From Bradyrhizobium sp. CCBAU 53421 (GTDB lineage Bacteria; Pseudomonadota; Alphaproteobacteria; Rhizobiales; Xanthobacteraceae), in the NCBI RefSeq assembly GCF_015291625.1, contig NZ_CP030047.1:3224001-3288000 (forward strand): DNA of 64,000 nt. The letters are read 5' to 3'. The translations under genes and the position numbers were made by a program. Position 1 is the stretch's first letter, and each line of letters starts with the position of its first letter. Below, one piece after another: positions 1-7,518 of the stretch. The notes beneath the pieces were generated by a model. It was not told where the DNA came from. It saw only the letters and a program-made list of their open reading frames with translations, and did not search any database.

Positions 1-2
1 TG

Positions 3-1055
3 ATGCTCGCCGGTGCAACGGTGTTGGCGACCCTGGCCGCTTATCGGCATGTGTCTCGATCGGAGACACCGGTCGAAGCTAGGATCGATGCCGAGCCTAC
101 GCTAGCCGAAGCGGAGGATCGCGGGCGGCTGGCTGACACACCGCTGCAGATCCCGGCTGCGGGCTGGAAGGACATTCTGCTGCGCACCTATCAGCAGATC
201 GACGAGGACCGGCTGCTGGCAACCGCCGCCGGCGTCGTGTTCTACGGCCTGCTGGCGATCTTTCCAGCCATCACTGCACTGGTTTCGAGCTACGGCCTGT
301 TCGCCGATCCGTCCACGATATCATCCAATCTGCAAAGCCTGGCACTGATGCTGCCGGAAGGCTCGTTTGCCGTCGTCCAGGACCAGATCGGCCGGGTGCT
401 GGCGAAGGGCACCTCGTCACTGGGACTGACCTTTGCCGTCGGTCTGCTGATTGCGATCTGGAGCGCCAATGCCGGCATGAAGGCGATCTTCGATGCGCTC
501 AACGTCGTCTATGAGGAGAAGGAAAAGCGCGGCTTCGTCAAGCTCAACCTGATGTCGCTCGCTTTCACAATCGCAGCCCTCATTTCGATCATGCTGATGG
601 TGGGCGCGGTCGTCGTTGTTCCGTTCCTGCTGCAGCAGGTTGGACTGGGTACACGGGCCGAACTCATTGTCCGGTTCGGGCGGTGGCCGATCCTGTTGCT
701 CCTGCTCCTCACTGCGCTTGCGGTGCTTTACCGCTATGGTCCCAGCCGAACCAAGCCGCGTTGGCAATGGCTCAGCGTCGGTGCCATAGCAGCAGCCACT
801 CTGTGGCTGATCGGTTCCTCGCTGCTATCCTGGTATCTGGCGAATTTCGGCAATTACAACGCGACCTACGGCTCGCTGGGGGCCGCCATCGGCCTGATGA
901 CCTGGATGTGGATGTCCGCCATCATCGTGCTGTGCGGAGCCGAACTGAACTCGGAGATCGAGCATCAGACCGTGATCGATTCGACGGAGGGGCGCCGCAA
1001 GCCGCTCGGAGCGCGCGGCGCGAGAATGGCGGATACGGTCGGCAAGGTATCATAG
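3..1055 (+). CDS. YihY/BrkB-family inner-membrane protein (N-terminus possibly outside window)
   Basis: Integral membrane protein of the YihY/virulence factor BrkB family, whose molecular role is not settled. Residues about 55-330 show the family pattern of a conserved amphipathic entry segment (Y..I.EDR.LA.AAGV.FY.LLAIFPA) followed by about five more hydrophobic segments, ending in the conserved MTWMWMSAIIVLCGAELNSE region. The first ATG lies at base 3, preceded by a short hydrophobic stretch, so the true start may be upstream of the window. The C-terminal tail is polar and cytoplasmic. It faces a converging frameshifted MFS gene on the minus strand. Confidence 0.85.
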   Translation: MLAGATVLATLAAYRHVSRSETPVEARIDAEPTLAEAEDRGRLADTPLQIPAAGWKDILLRTYQQIDEDRLLATAAGVVFYGLLAIFPAITALVSSYGLFADPSTISSNLQSLALMLPEGSFAVVQDQIGRVLAKGTSSLGLTFAVGLLIAIWSANAGMKAIFDALNVVYEEKEKRGFVKLNLMSLAFTIAALISIMLMVGAVVVVPFLLQQVGLGTRAELIVRFGRWPILLLLLLTALAVLYRYGPSRTKPRWQWLSVGAIAAATLWLIGSSLLSWYLANFGNYNATYGSLGAAIGLMTWMWMSAIIVLCGAELNSEIEHQTVIDSTEGRRKPLGARGARMADTVGKVS

Positions 1056-1080
1056 CTCGATCTATGCCGCGCAAGTCACC

Positions 1081-2291
1081 TCAGTACTGCTGCACCGTCG
1101 GCCGGAAGACAATCCAGATTGCGACCGACAGCAAGCCCAGTCCGCCGAGCACCAGGAAGGCCGGGCCATAGCCGAGCCATTGCGCGACCCAGCCGCCGAG
1201 CGCAGGGCTGAGCGAAGCGCCGATGCCCTGGATCGTAATGACCGCGCCTTGCCCAAGATTGATGCGGCCGGTTCCGTTCAGCGATCGCGCCACCATTCCC
1301 GGGACCGCGACGCTTTGCAGTCCGGCTCCGACGCCGTCGAGGATTTGCACCGGCACCACGCCCCACCAGCCGGAAAGAAAGAAGGCAAGCACGCCGCGCG
1401 CCGGCAGGGCCAGAAACGACAGCAGCAGGACGATCCAGTAGTTGCGGCGCTCGGCAGCGTGCATGCCGGCGATCGACGCCAGGATCATCACCGCCTGGGC
1501 GATCACGATGGTTGTTGCGACGAAGCTCGGACCGTCGGCAAGCCCGCCGGCGACCGCAGCAAGGCCGTAGAGCGGCACGATGGCCGCATTGCCGAGATGG
1601 AACGCGGCAAGTGCAAAGGCAAGCACCAGCAGCGGCCTGTGCTTGACCAGCACCGTGAAGCCGCTGGGCTGGCTTTCCGGGTCTTCCTCCTTACCGCGGG
1701 CCGCGTGGTAGTCGATGCTGTCGGGCGCGATCATTAGGACGCAGGCGATCGTGATTGCGCCAAACAGCGCGGCGAGCAGGAATACCGCCACGTAGCCGTA
1801 GTGCCGCCGAGATAGCCGGATGCCGCCGCGCCGATCATGTTACCGGCATGGTTGAAAGCCTGGTTGCGGCCGTTCTGCCGGTTGAAGCCGCGCTGCTTGA
1901 CGATGCCGAGGGTGATGCCGGTGACCGCCGGAACGATGGCCGCACCCGCGATCGACGTCGCAACCTGGGACAAGGCCACAGCCCAGAATGTCTGCGACAG
2001 CAGGATGATGCTTGATGCCACGACGACCGCGATGCCGGGCGCGATCACCCATGCTCGCTTGTGGTTGGTGGTGTCGATACAGCCGCCGATCGGGGTCGTG
2101 ATCAGCATGCCGGCGACATTGCCGAGGGTCATCGCAGTCCCGATCAGCCCGCTGCTCCAGCCATGCAGCTGCAGGAATATCCCGACGAACGGTCCGATCC
2201 CGGACTGCATGTCCGCCATGAAGAAGTTGACGGCAAGCAGCGGCCACAGGCGTGCCGAAGGAGTGGAAGTTCGGGCTTTGCGGCGGTGCAT
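1081..2291 (-). pseudogene. MFS transporter with a single-base frameshift
   Basis: Major facilitator superfamily transporter split across two frames. The N-terminal half (from ATG 2291, about residues 1-165, including MADMQSGIGPFVGIFLQ and five to six membrane segments) runs into the wrong frame after the sequence GYLGG. The rest resumes in another frame as YGYVAVFLLAALFGA and continues to the stop at 1081. The break lies near 1790-1803; one extra base between GGC and ACTACGG on the coding strand would restore a protein of about 400 residues. It could be a true pseudogene or an assembly error. A longer N-terminus from 2363 is possible, but MHRRK at 2291 is the better start. Confidence 0.75.
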
Positions 2292-2403
2292 GTTCCATGA
2301 ACGCGCGTAGCCGCCGAATGACACACTGCGGATTGATAATTTCCGCAACCGAACATGCGGCAACTTGCGTAGGAACCAACGACAGCACGCACACTTGAGC
2401 CAA

Positions 2404-2634
2404 ATGGTTCAGATCACCGTGCTGGAAACACCGATCGCGCGCATCAAGGAAACCTGCGAGCTGACGGGCATCGCAGACAAGTTCGATCGTGCGCTTCCCG
2501 AACTCGAGACGTTTCTCGAGGTACAGGTCGCGAAAGGCGAGGTCAGAGAGACCAGGCTGACCTTTGACGGGCTATGCTACTTGCGGCGGTTGCTGACCGG
2601 GGCAGTGCTCCAGTCACCAGAGAACGCTGAGTAG
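2404..2634 (+). CDS. Small hypothetical protein (76 aa)
   Basis: Unrecognised soluble protein of 76 residues starting MVQITVLET. It is mostly helical, acidic, and has two cysteines (residues about 18 and 57). The ATG at 2404 is chosen over an in-frame upstream codon at 2365 because the upstream extension is compositionally odd. It precedes the PfpI-like gene by 50 bases on the same strand. A GGAAC motif sits at 2372, but it has no convincing -10 and is too close to the ATG to be a promoter for it. Confidence 0.5.
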   Translation: MVQITVLETPIARIKETCELTGIADKFDRALPELETFLEVQVAKGEVRETRLTFDGLCYLRRLLTGAVLQSPENAE

Positions 2635-2684
2635 CTGCGGCGCGCTTGATCATGAACTGGCAGAAAATCTCAACGGAGCAGCTT

Positions 2685-3245
2685 ATGGATTTGAACGGCA
2701 AGAAGATCGCCATCCTCGCAACGCATGGCTTTGAACAGTCGGAGCTCGAAGTGCCGCGGGATCGTCTGATCAAGGCCGGCGCAACGGTCGAAATCGTGTC
2801 TATCGCCGCGGGCGAGATCAGGGGATGGGACAAGAAGGATTGGGGGCGTCCGGTCAAGGTCAACAAGACACTCGATCAAGCCGTGGCCGCCGATTACGAG
2901 GCGATCGTCCTGCCGGGCGGACAGATCAATCCAGACCTCCTGCGTGTCGAACCCAAGGCGCTGAAGTTCATCAAGGATATCTTCGATGCCAAGAAGATTG
3001 TCGCCGCGGTCTGTCACGCCCCTTGGCTGCTGATCGAGACCGGAATCGCCGACGGGCGCAAGATGACCTCCTACAAATCGATCAAGACCGACGTCGTGAA
3101 TGCCGGCGCGACCTGGCAGGATGCCGAGGTCGTGGTGGATCAAGGCGTCGTGACCTCCCGAAATCCAGGAGATCTCGAGGCCTTCAGCGCCAAGATCATC
3201 GAGGAGGTGAAGGAGGGGCGTCATACCCGGCGCAGCGCGGCGTGA
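2685..3245 (+). CDS. DJ-1/PfpI family protein (type 1 glutamine amidotransferase fold)
   Basis: Member of the DJ-1/PfpI (YhbO/YraA-like) superfamily, linked in other bacteria to stress resistance, with deglycase or protease activity debated. The 186-residue product starts KKIAILATHGFEQSELEVP, carries LPGG at about residue 77, and has the nucleophile elbow AVCHAPW with Cys110 followed by His111. Start 2685 is chosen because GGAG lies six bases upstream; a TTG at 2646 in frame lacks this. The copper-binding protein gene follows after seven bases, so the two are probably cotranscribed. Confidence 0.9.
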   Translation: MDLNGKKIAILATHGFEQSELEVPRDRLIKAGATVEIVSIAAGEIRGWDKKDWGRPVKVNKTLDQAVAADYEAIVLPGGQINPDLLRVEPKALKFIKDIFDAKKIVAAVCHAPWLLIETGIADGRKMTSYKSIKTDVVNAGATWQDAEVVVDQGVVTSRNPGDLEAFSAKIIEEVKEGRHTRRSAA

Positions 3246-3252
3246 GGTGATC

Positions 3253-3582
3253 ATGGCATTCTCGCAGGAAATGAACCGATGCATCGAGAGCTGCTTGTCC
3301 TGTTACAAGACCTGTCTCGCCACCGCGATGAACCATTGCCTCGTTAGCGGAGGCAAGCATGTCGAGCCTGCACATTTCCGCCTGATGATGGCGTGCGCGG
3401 AGATGTGCCGGACGGCAGCTCACTTCATGCTGATCAACACGCCGCACCACAAGCATACGTGCCGCGAATGCGCCGAGATATGCAGTGAATGTGCCGCGGA
3501 TTGTGAGCGCCTCGGCGGCATGGACGAATGCGTTGCCACGTGCCGGGCGTGCGCAGAATCCTGCCGGAAAATGGCGGCTTGA
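3253..3582 (+). CDS. Four-helix bundle copper-binding protein (DUF326-like)
   Basis: Small Cys-rich protein (109 aa, about 15 Cys) of the four-helix copper-storage type (DUF326/Csp-like). Cysteines recur in C-x3-C and C-x2-C spacings along predicted helices (NRCIESCLSCYKTC, ACAEMCRTA, CRECAEICSECAADC, CVATCRACAESC). No signal peptide is visible, so it is probably cytosolic (Csp3-like). ATG 3253 has GAGG nine bases upstream. It forms an operon with the PfpI-like gene just upstream. Copper binding is inferred from the family. Confidence 0.85.
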   Translation: MAFSQEMNRCIESCLSCYKTCLATAMNHCLVSGGKHVEPAHFRLMMACAEMCRTAAHFMLINTPHHKHTCRECAEICSECAADCERLGGMDECVATCRACAESCRKMAA

Positions 3583-3621
3583 CCACCGGCCGTTCCTGCC
3601 TGGAATCCTGGCAGCTGTCGT

Positions 3622-3768
3622 CTATCTCATCAGAACGCAGACGAGGGTAACGATCGCCAGCGCGATGATAATCGAGGTGACGATCATGCCGTATGGACGT
3701 GCCTGTCTTGCTTGCGTCGTCTCGGCGATGCTCGGCGGCGCCGATTCAGCGGGACCTTCTCTGACCAC
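3622..3768 (-). CDS. Small single-span membrane protein (48 aa)
   Basis: Small open frame starting GTG at 3768 (AGGA seven bases upstream) and ending TAG at 3622. The N-terminal 28 residues are polar (VREGPAESAPPSIAETTQ); the C-terminal 20 form one membrane span (IVTSIIIALAIVTLVCVLM) with a final Arg. An EcfG-like promoter (GGAAC-N16-CGTC, 3824 to 3800) lies just upstream in the right orientation. No homolog is recalled by name; promoter, ribosome binding site and composition support it as a real stress-induced small membrane protein. Confidence 0.6.
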   Translation of the reverse strand: MVREGPAESAPPSIAETTQARQARPYGMIVTSIIIALAIVTLVCVLMR

Positions 3769-3799
3769 GTTGGTGTCCTGCGCGGAGAAGCTCTATCCC

Positions 3800-3824
3800 G
3801 ACGCTGCCGATGCTGGTTGGTTCC
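3800..3824 (-). promoter_or_regulatory. EcfG-like promoter for small membrane gene
   Basis: GGAAC (3824-3820) then 16 bases then CGTC (3803-3800) on the minus strand, near the EcfG consensus GGAAC-N16/17-CGTT. It points at the 48-aa membrane gene starting at 3768. Confidence 0.55.
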
Positions 3825-3856
3825 TATAGCAGCCCGGGGGCAGTGCGGCGTACTTA

Positions 3857-3881
3857 GGAACCTCGTTCCGAACGTGCCGTT
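3857..3881 (+). promoter_or_regulatory. EcfG-type promoter, exact match
   Basis: GGAAC (3857-3861), 16 bases, CGTT (3878-3881): an exact match to the alphaproteobacterial general stress sigma factor consensus. It lies 24 bases before the DUF2231 gene and probably drives DUF2231 plus the overlapping dehydrogenase gene. Confidence 0.75.
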
Positions 3882-3904
3882 GGACCTCTTTCGGAGCTGC
3901 GCAA

Positions 3905-4378
3905 ATGCAAGACGTCACAGTGGTCACCGCGCATTCGGTCAATCCGGCCTCGACGGCAAGAATAGGCACCCACCCCATCCATCCGATGCTGGTGCCGTTT
4001 CCGATCGCCTGCTTTGTCGGCGCGCTGGTGACCGACATTGCGTACTGGCAAACAGCTGAGATGCAGTGGGCCAACTTTTCGGCGTGGCTGTTGTTCGCGG
4101 GGCTGATCATGGGTGGCCTCGCCGCGATCGCCGGCCTGATCGATTTCCTGAGCAATCGGTTGATCCGCCGACTAACCTATGCCTGGTTTCACATGGTCGG
4201 CAACGTGGTCGTGATGCTGCTCGCGCTGTTCAACGCGTTCGTCCACAGCCGTGACGCCTGGACCTCGGTGGTGCCGACCGGGCTGGTGCTGTCGGCGCTG
4301 ACCGTCCTCGTGATGCTGTTCACGGGCTGGCTCGGTTGGGCCATGGTTTATTTTTATCGGGTCGGAGTGGCGGACTGA
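3905..4378 (+). CDS. DUF2231 membrane protein
   Basis: Four-span membrane protein (157 aa) of the DUF2231 family, function unknown. The family signature HPIHPMLVPFPIACF is at residues about 23-37, followed by spans near 55-75, 95-112 and 123-147. The gene starts 24 bases after an exact EcfG-type promoter. Its stop overlaps the next start by one base (TGATG), so translation of the following sorbosone-type dehydrogenase is probably coupled. DUF2231 proteins often sit next to periplasmic redox proteins, which fits this pairing. Confidence 0.85.
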   Translation: MQDVTVVTAHSVNPASTARIGTHPIHPMLVPFPIACFVGALVTDIAYWQTAEMQWANFSAWLLFAGLIMGGLAAIAGLIDFLSNRLIRRLTYAWFHMVGNVVVMLLALFNAFVHSRDAWTSVVPTGLVLSALTVLVMLFTGWLGWAMVYFYRVGVAD

Positions 4379-5721
4379 TGCGGATCGATCTGAGGCGGAC
4401 CACTCACACTAGAATTGCGATGACGCTAATAGCGGGGGCGTGCCTTGCAGGCTGCAGTAAAGAGGCAGCGCCTGACCCGAAGACACAGATCGGCGCGCGT
4501 CCGGACCTGCCGGCGCTGGAGCAGTATCTGATGCCACCTATGCACGTGGCATCCGTAGTGGGGTGGAAGCAGGGCGAGAAGCCAAGGGTACCGGACACGT
4601 TACAGATCAATGCGCTCGCTACCGGCCTCCAGCATCCGCGTTCGCTCTATGTGCTTCCGAATGGCGACATTCTGGTCGTCGAATCCAAGGCGCCGGGGAC
4701 CGAGCCGATCAAGCGGCCGAAGGACTTCATCATGAAATGGGTGGAGTCGTGGGCAACGTCCGGCGGCGATACCGGCGAAAGCAATCGCATCACGTTGCTG
4801 CGCGGCGCGAGAGGCGATGGCAAGCCGGAGATGCAGAGCGTCTTCCTCGACCACCTTCATTCGCCATTCGGCGTCGCGCTAGTCGGTAACGATCTGTACG
4901 TCGCAAATACCGATGCGATCGTCCGGTATCCGTATCACGAAGGCGATACCAAGATCACCGAGCCGGGGCAGATCCTGACACAGCTTCCGGGCGGGCCGAT
5001 CGATCACCACTGGACCAAGAGCCTGGTGGCAAGCCCGGACGGCGCGTTGCTCTATGTCGGTGTCGGCTCCAACAGCAATGTCACCGAGAACGGGATGGAG
5101 GCGGAGAAGAACCGGGCGGCAATCCTCGAGGTCGAGCGTTCAACCGGCCGCTGGCGGATTTTTGCCAGCGGGCTACGCAATCCCAATGGGCTGACCTTCG
5201 AACCGCAGAGCCACGCGCTATGGACCGTCGTCAATGAACGCGACGAGATTGGTCCGAATCTCGTGCCCGACTATCTGACGTCGGTGAAGGAGGGCGGCTT
5301 CTACGGCTGGCCGTACAGCTATTTCGGTCAGAATGTCGATCCGCGGGTGCAGCCGCAACGGCCGGACCTTGTCGCGAAGGCCACCGTTCCGGACTATGCA
5401 TTGAGCTCGCACGTCGCGCCGCTGGGGCTTGCCTTCTATACCGGCGACAAGTTGCCGTCGTCCTATCGGGGCGGCGCCTTCATCGGCGAGCACGGTAGCT
5501 GGAATCGACCGCAGCTCAACGGCTACAAGGTTGTGTACGTGCCGTTTGCCGACGGCCATCCGAGCGGACCGGCGCAGGATGTCGTGACCGGCTTCCTGAG
5601 CGAGGACGAGAAATCCCGCGGCCGGCCGGTGGGTTTGGCGATCGACAAGTCCGGCGGCCTGCTGATTGCCGACGATGTCGGCAACACCGTGTGGCGGGTC
5701 AGCGCTTCGGGCAGGCTCTGA
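4378..5721 (+). CDS. PQQ-dependent sugar (L-sorbosone-type) dehydrogenase, lipoprotein
   Basis: Periplasmic beta-propeller dehydrogenase of the sorbosone/soluble glucose dehydrogenase family (447 aa). The N-terminus carries a signal with lipobox LAGC (ACLAGCSKEA), so it is probably a lipoprotein. Family blocks are clear: ATGLQHPRSLYVLPNGDILV, HSPFGVALVGNDLYVAN, GLRNPNGLTFEP, EGGFYGWPYSYFG and GEHGSWNRP. PQQ binding and substrate are inferred from the family. ATG 4378 overlaps the DUF2231 stop by one base, placing it in the EcfG-driven operon from 3857. Confidence 0.85.
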   Translation: MRIDLRRTTHTRIAMTLIAGACLAGCSKEAAPDPKTQIGARPDLPALEQYLMPPMHVASVVGWKQGEKPRVPDTLQINALATGLQHPRSLYVLPNGDILVVESKAPGTEPIKRPKDFIMKWVESWATSGGDTGESNRITLLRGARGDGKPEMQSVFLDHLHSPFGVALVGNDLYVANTDAIVRYPYHEGDTKITEPGQILTQLPGGPIDHHWTKSLVASPDGALLYVGVGSNSNVTENGMEAEKNRAAILEVERSTGRWRIFASGLRNPNGLTFEPQSHALWTVVNERDEIGPNLVPDYLTSVKEGGFYGWPYSYFGQNVDPRVQPQRPDLVAKATVPDYALSSHVAPLGLAFYTGDKLPSSYRGGAFIGEHGSWNRPQLNGYKVVYVPFADGHPSGPAQDVVTGFLSEDEKSRGRPVGLAIDKSGGLLIADDVGNTVWRVSASGRL

Positions 5722-5797
5722 CGTCCCGCTTGGTCGTGAGGTGGCTGCCGCTGGCACAGGTTCATGGCCGCGACGAGACTCGATCGTGGAGGTTACG

Positions 5798-5977
5798 GTG
5801 TCGAATATGCTCGAGGAAAAGCTGAGAGAAGCGATCATCGGCGAGATGAAGCGGCAAGCCGCCAACCGTCCGGAGTTGCTACGGGTGCATGATGCGGAAG
5901 ATCTCACCGTGCACGGCAGCATCGATCTCGACGCGCTGGTGATGGTGATCGCGGGCTCGGTCGCGGGTGGGCCGTGA
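5798..5977 (+). CDS. Small hypothetical protein (59 aa)
   Basis: Unrecognised 59-residue protein starting GTG at 5798 with GGAGG five bases upstream; the in-frame ATG at 5807 lacks its own spacing. The sequence (LEEKLREAIIGEMKRQ then a short hydrophobic end, LDALVMVIAGSVAG) suggests an amphipathic helix and a short membrane-prone tail. It is the first of a run of five tiny plus-strand genes. Confidence 0.5.
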   Translation: MSNMLEEKLREAIIGEMKRQAANRPELLRVHDAEDLTVHGSIDLDALVMVIAGSVAGGP

Positions 5978-5992
5978 TGAACCGTCGGTTTA

Positions 5993-6017
5993 GGAACTCC
6001 TCGCCATATCGGCGCTT
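5993..6017 (+). promoter_or_regulatory. Possible EcfG-like promoter (degenerate -10)
   Basis: GGAAC at 5993-5997 followed after 16 bases by GCTT (or after 15 by CGCT). The -35 is exact, the -10 imperfect. It sits 21 bases before the ATG of the 64-aa gene at 6038. Confidence 0.4.
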
Positions 6018-6037
6018 CTGGTCTTGAGGAGATCGAC

Positions 6038-6232
6038 ATGAACAGAAAACCCGTGACGCCGGATTCCGGCCGCTCCAGCGACTGGGGCTCCCATGCGCAA
6101 ACCGACAAGCCTTGGAAGGGCAACCCCGAAAAGGAGCAGCGCACCGGACACGAGAAGCGCTCTGGAGGCAACAAGCACTCCGGGGATGAGGAGCTGGATC
6201 TGGAAAACTGGCATGAATCGAACACGCACTGA
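6038..6232 (+). CDS. Small hydrophilic protein (64 aa), probable stress protein
   Basis: A very hydrophilic, probably disordered 64-residue protein rich in Gly, Lys, Glu, Ser and His (for example EKEQRTGHEKRSGGNKHSG), with no hydrophobic core. Such hydrophilin-like proteins are common in general stress regulons, but no named family is recognised. TTGAGGAG lies eight bases before the ATG. A GGAAC element lies just upstream. Confidence 0.55.
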   Translation: MNRKPVTPDSGRSSDWGSHAQTDKPWKGNPEKEQRTGHEKRSGGNKHSGDEELDLENWHESNTH

Positions 6233-6241
6233 TCGGCGGGT

Positions 6242-6340
6242 ATGACAATGCCGGCCTTTCACTGCGCAATCGTCGGCGATCAGCGGGTCATCGACTCGCT
6301 GGGGCAGCGGGTCGAGGATCGCGACCAGGAGCGAGACTGA
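6242..6340 (+). CDS. Mini-protein (32 aa), coupled to next gene
   Basis: A 32-residue open frame starting MTMPAFHCAIVG and ending in a charged tail (EDRDQERD). Its stop overlaps the next ATG (TGATG at 6338-6342), a typical coupling arrangement, which is the main support for it. Function unknown; it could also be a leader peptide that sets translation of the next gene. Confidence 0.4.
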   Translation: MTMPAFHCAIVGDQRVIDSLGQRVEDRDQERD

Positions 6341-6495
6341 TGGATATGGGTCTGGATATCATTTACGGCGTCGGAGCGCTCGTGCTGCTGACCGCCCTGA
6401 TCTTCGCAGTGCTGCAACATCACTTCCGCAACCGGCGGTCAATTCAGGCCGGCGACAAGGTCGTCCGGGAGAGATACGAGCGGAATGAGACGTAA
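6340..6495 (+). CDS. Small single-span membrane protein (51 aa)
   Basis: A 51-residue protein with one clear membrane span (IIYGVGALVLLTALIFAVLQ, residues about 7-26) followed by a basic then mixed-charge cytoplasmic tail (HHFRNRRS...RERYERNET). It overlaps the preceding 32-aa frame by one base. Codon choice and the positive-inside pattern fit a real small membrane protein; function unknown. Confidence 0.6.
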   Translation: MDMGLDIIYGVGALVLLTALIFAVLQHHFRNRRSIQAGDKVVRERYERNET

Positions 6496-6522
6496 CACAG
6501 CGGTTTGACTAAGGAGGGCATC

Positions 6523-6735
6523 ATGGGCTTGGCACAATATGCGGTGATTGCGGCCGGCGAGGAATGGGGCGTTCTGCACGACGGCAATGTCAATGGCGGA
6601 TACGCAACCAAGGAGGCCGCATTCGAATCTGCGGCTGCCGCTGCGGCACTGGCGATCAGAATGGGACATGAAGTCCATGTCAGCGTGCCAGGACGCGAGG
6701 AGGGCGAGGCTGCCCTCACCAAGCGCGCGAGCTGA
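6523..6735 (+). CDS. Small DUF2188-like protein (70 aa)
   Basis: A 70-residue protein with the pattern of DUF2188-like proteins: W-x-V then a short beta hairpin (WGVLHDGNVNGGYATKEAAF), an Ala-rich helix (ESAAAAAALAIRMGHE) and a final strand (VHVSVPG). Start 6523 is set by AAGGAGGGC just upstream. Family assignment is from pattern only. It is the last of the run of small genes here. Confidence 0.6.
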   Translation: MGLAQYAVIAAGEEWGVLHDGNVNGGYATKEAAFESAAAAAALAIRMGHEVHVSVPGREEGEAALTKRAS

Positions 6736-6793
6736 ACGTTGCTTTAGCTCGAGCCCTGTGTGCCCTCGCGCGATCCAGGTCGCATATATGCCG

Positions 6794-6892
6794 TTAGTCC
6801 GAGCTGACATAGTTGGCGCGCCAAAGCAGCGCCATGGCAATCATGGCCACGAATCCCCCGGCGATCAAAATCCACGGAATATAGTCGGCCAT
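6794..6892 (-). CDS. Small single-span membrane protein (32 aa)
   Basis: A 32-residue frame from ATG 6892 (AGGA eight bases upstream) to TAA at 6794. One membrane span (PWILIAGGFVAMIAMALLW) is flanked by MADYI and RANYVSSD. It lies 61 bases downstream of the CBS-pair gene on the same strand and may share its EcfG-driven transcript. Confidence 0.5.
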   Translation of the reverse strand: MADYIPWILIAGGFVAMIAMALLWRANYVSSD

Positions 6893-6953
6893 TGACCCAT
6901 CCTGACGGGCTCCGCTCCGCGAGCGAGGGCGCGCGGAGCGGAGCCACGAACAT

Positions 6954-7385
6954 TCAGAGCTGCGCGTGCTGGGTGGTCGGGCGTGAGATCTGGCTCAGCG
7001 CCATGCCAACGCCGTCATTCGCTTGCACCTGTGCGATATCGCCGAGCGCAATAATGCCGACGAGGCGCTTGTCCCGGCTCAGTACGGGCAGGCGGCGGAC
7101 CTGGATCGCTCCCATGTTCTGAGCGATGTCCTCGACCTCCTGATCCTCGAAGCAGTATTTCACCTCTGCGGTCATGATGTCGCCGACCCGCGACTCCGGG
7201 CCACGCCCCATCCCGATGCCGCGAACCGCGATGTCGCGATCCGTGATCATGCCAACCAGGCGTTCATTGTCGGCAACAGGCAGCATACCAACGCCCAGCG
7301 TGCCCATGGCTTCGGCGACGTCGCGCAGCGTATCGTCGGGGGTACACAGCTGGACCTCAGGTGTCATCGCGTCGCAAATCTTCAT
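6954..7385 (-). CDS. CBS-pair domain protein
   Basis: A 143-residue protein made of two CBS motifs (about residues 7-62 and 75-130), a Bateman module that binds adenine nucleotides or related ligands. Typical features: TPDDTLRDVAEAMGTLGVGMLPV and GMITDRDIAVR in the first repeat; RRLPVLSRDKRLVGIIALGDIA in the second. Start 7385 is chosen for the GGAGAGG upstream; an in-frame codon at 7529 would add a non-family extension containing the promoter. An EcfG-type promoter (GGAAC-N17-CGTT) lies 37-62 bases upstream. Confidence 0.88.
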   Translation of the reverse strand: MKICDAMTPEVQLCTPDDTLRDVAEAMGTLGVGMLPVADNERLVGMITDRDIAVRGIGMGRGPESRVGDIMTAEVKYCFEDQEVEDIAQNMGAIQVRRLPVLSRDKRLVGIIALGDIAQVQANDGVGMALSQISRPTTQHAQL

Positions 7386-7421
7386 GAGCGCCTCTCCATT
7401 TGGCTGTTTGCTCGACGGCTC

Positions 7422-7447
7422 AACGAGGCGGCCCAGAGCGGCGTTCC
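7422..7447 (-). promoter_or_regulatory. EcfG-type promoter of CBS gene, exact match
   Basis: GGAAC (7447-7443), 17 bases, CGTT (7425-7422) on the minus strand, upstream of the CBS-pair gene at 7385. Both elements match the consensus exactly. Confidence 0.72.
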
Positions 7448-7518
7448 TAACTTTGCCGGAGGACCATTGCCGGACACGAGGAACGGCGGTCATCGAAGGA
7501 TAACGGTGGGACGGCGCA

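Noticed and set aside
2372-2376. GGAAC motif as EcfG promoter for the 2404 gene
   Set aside because: No CGTT-like -10 at 16-17 bases, and the ATG would precede or coincide with the transcript start.
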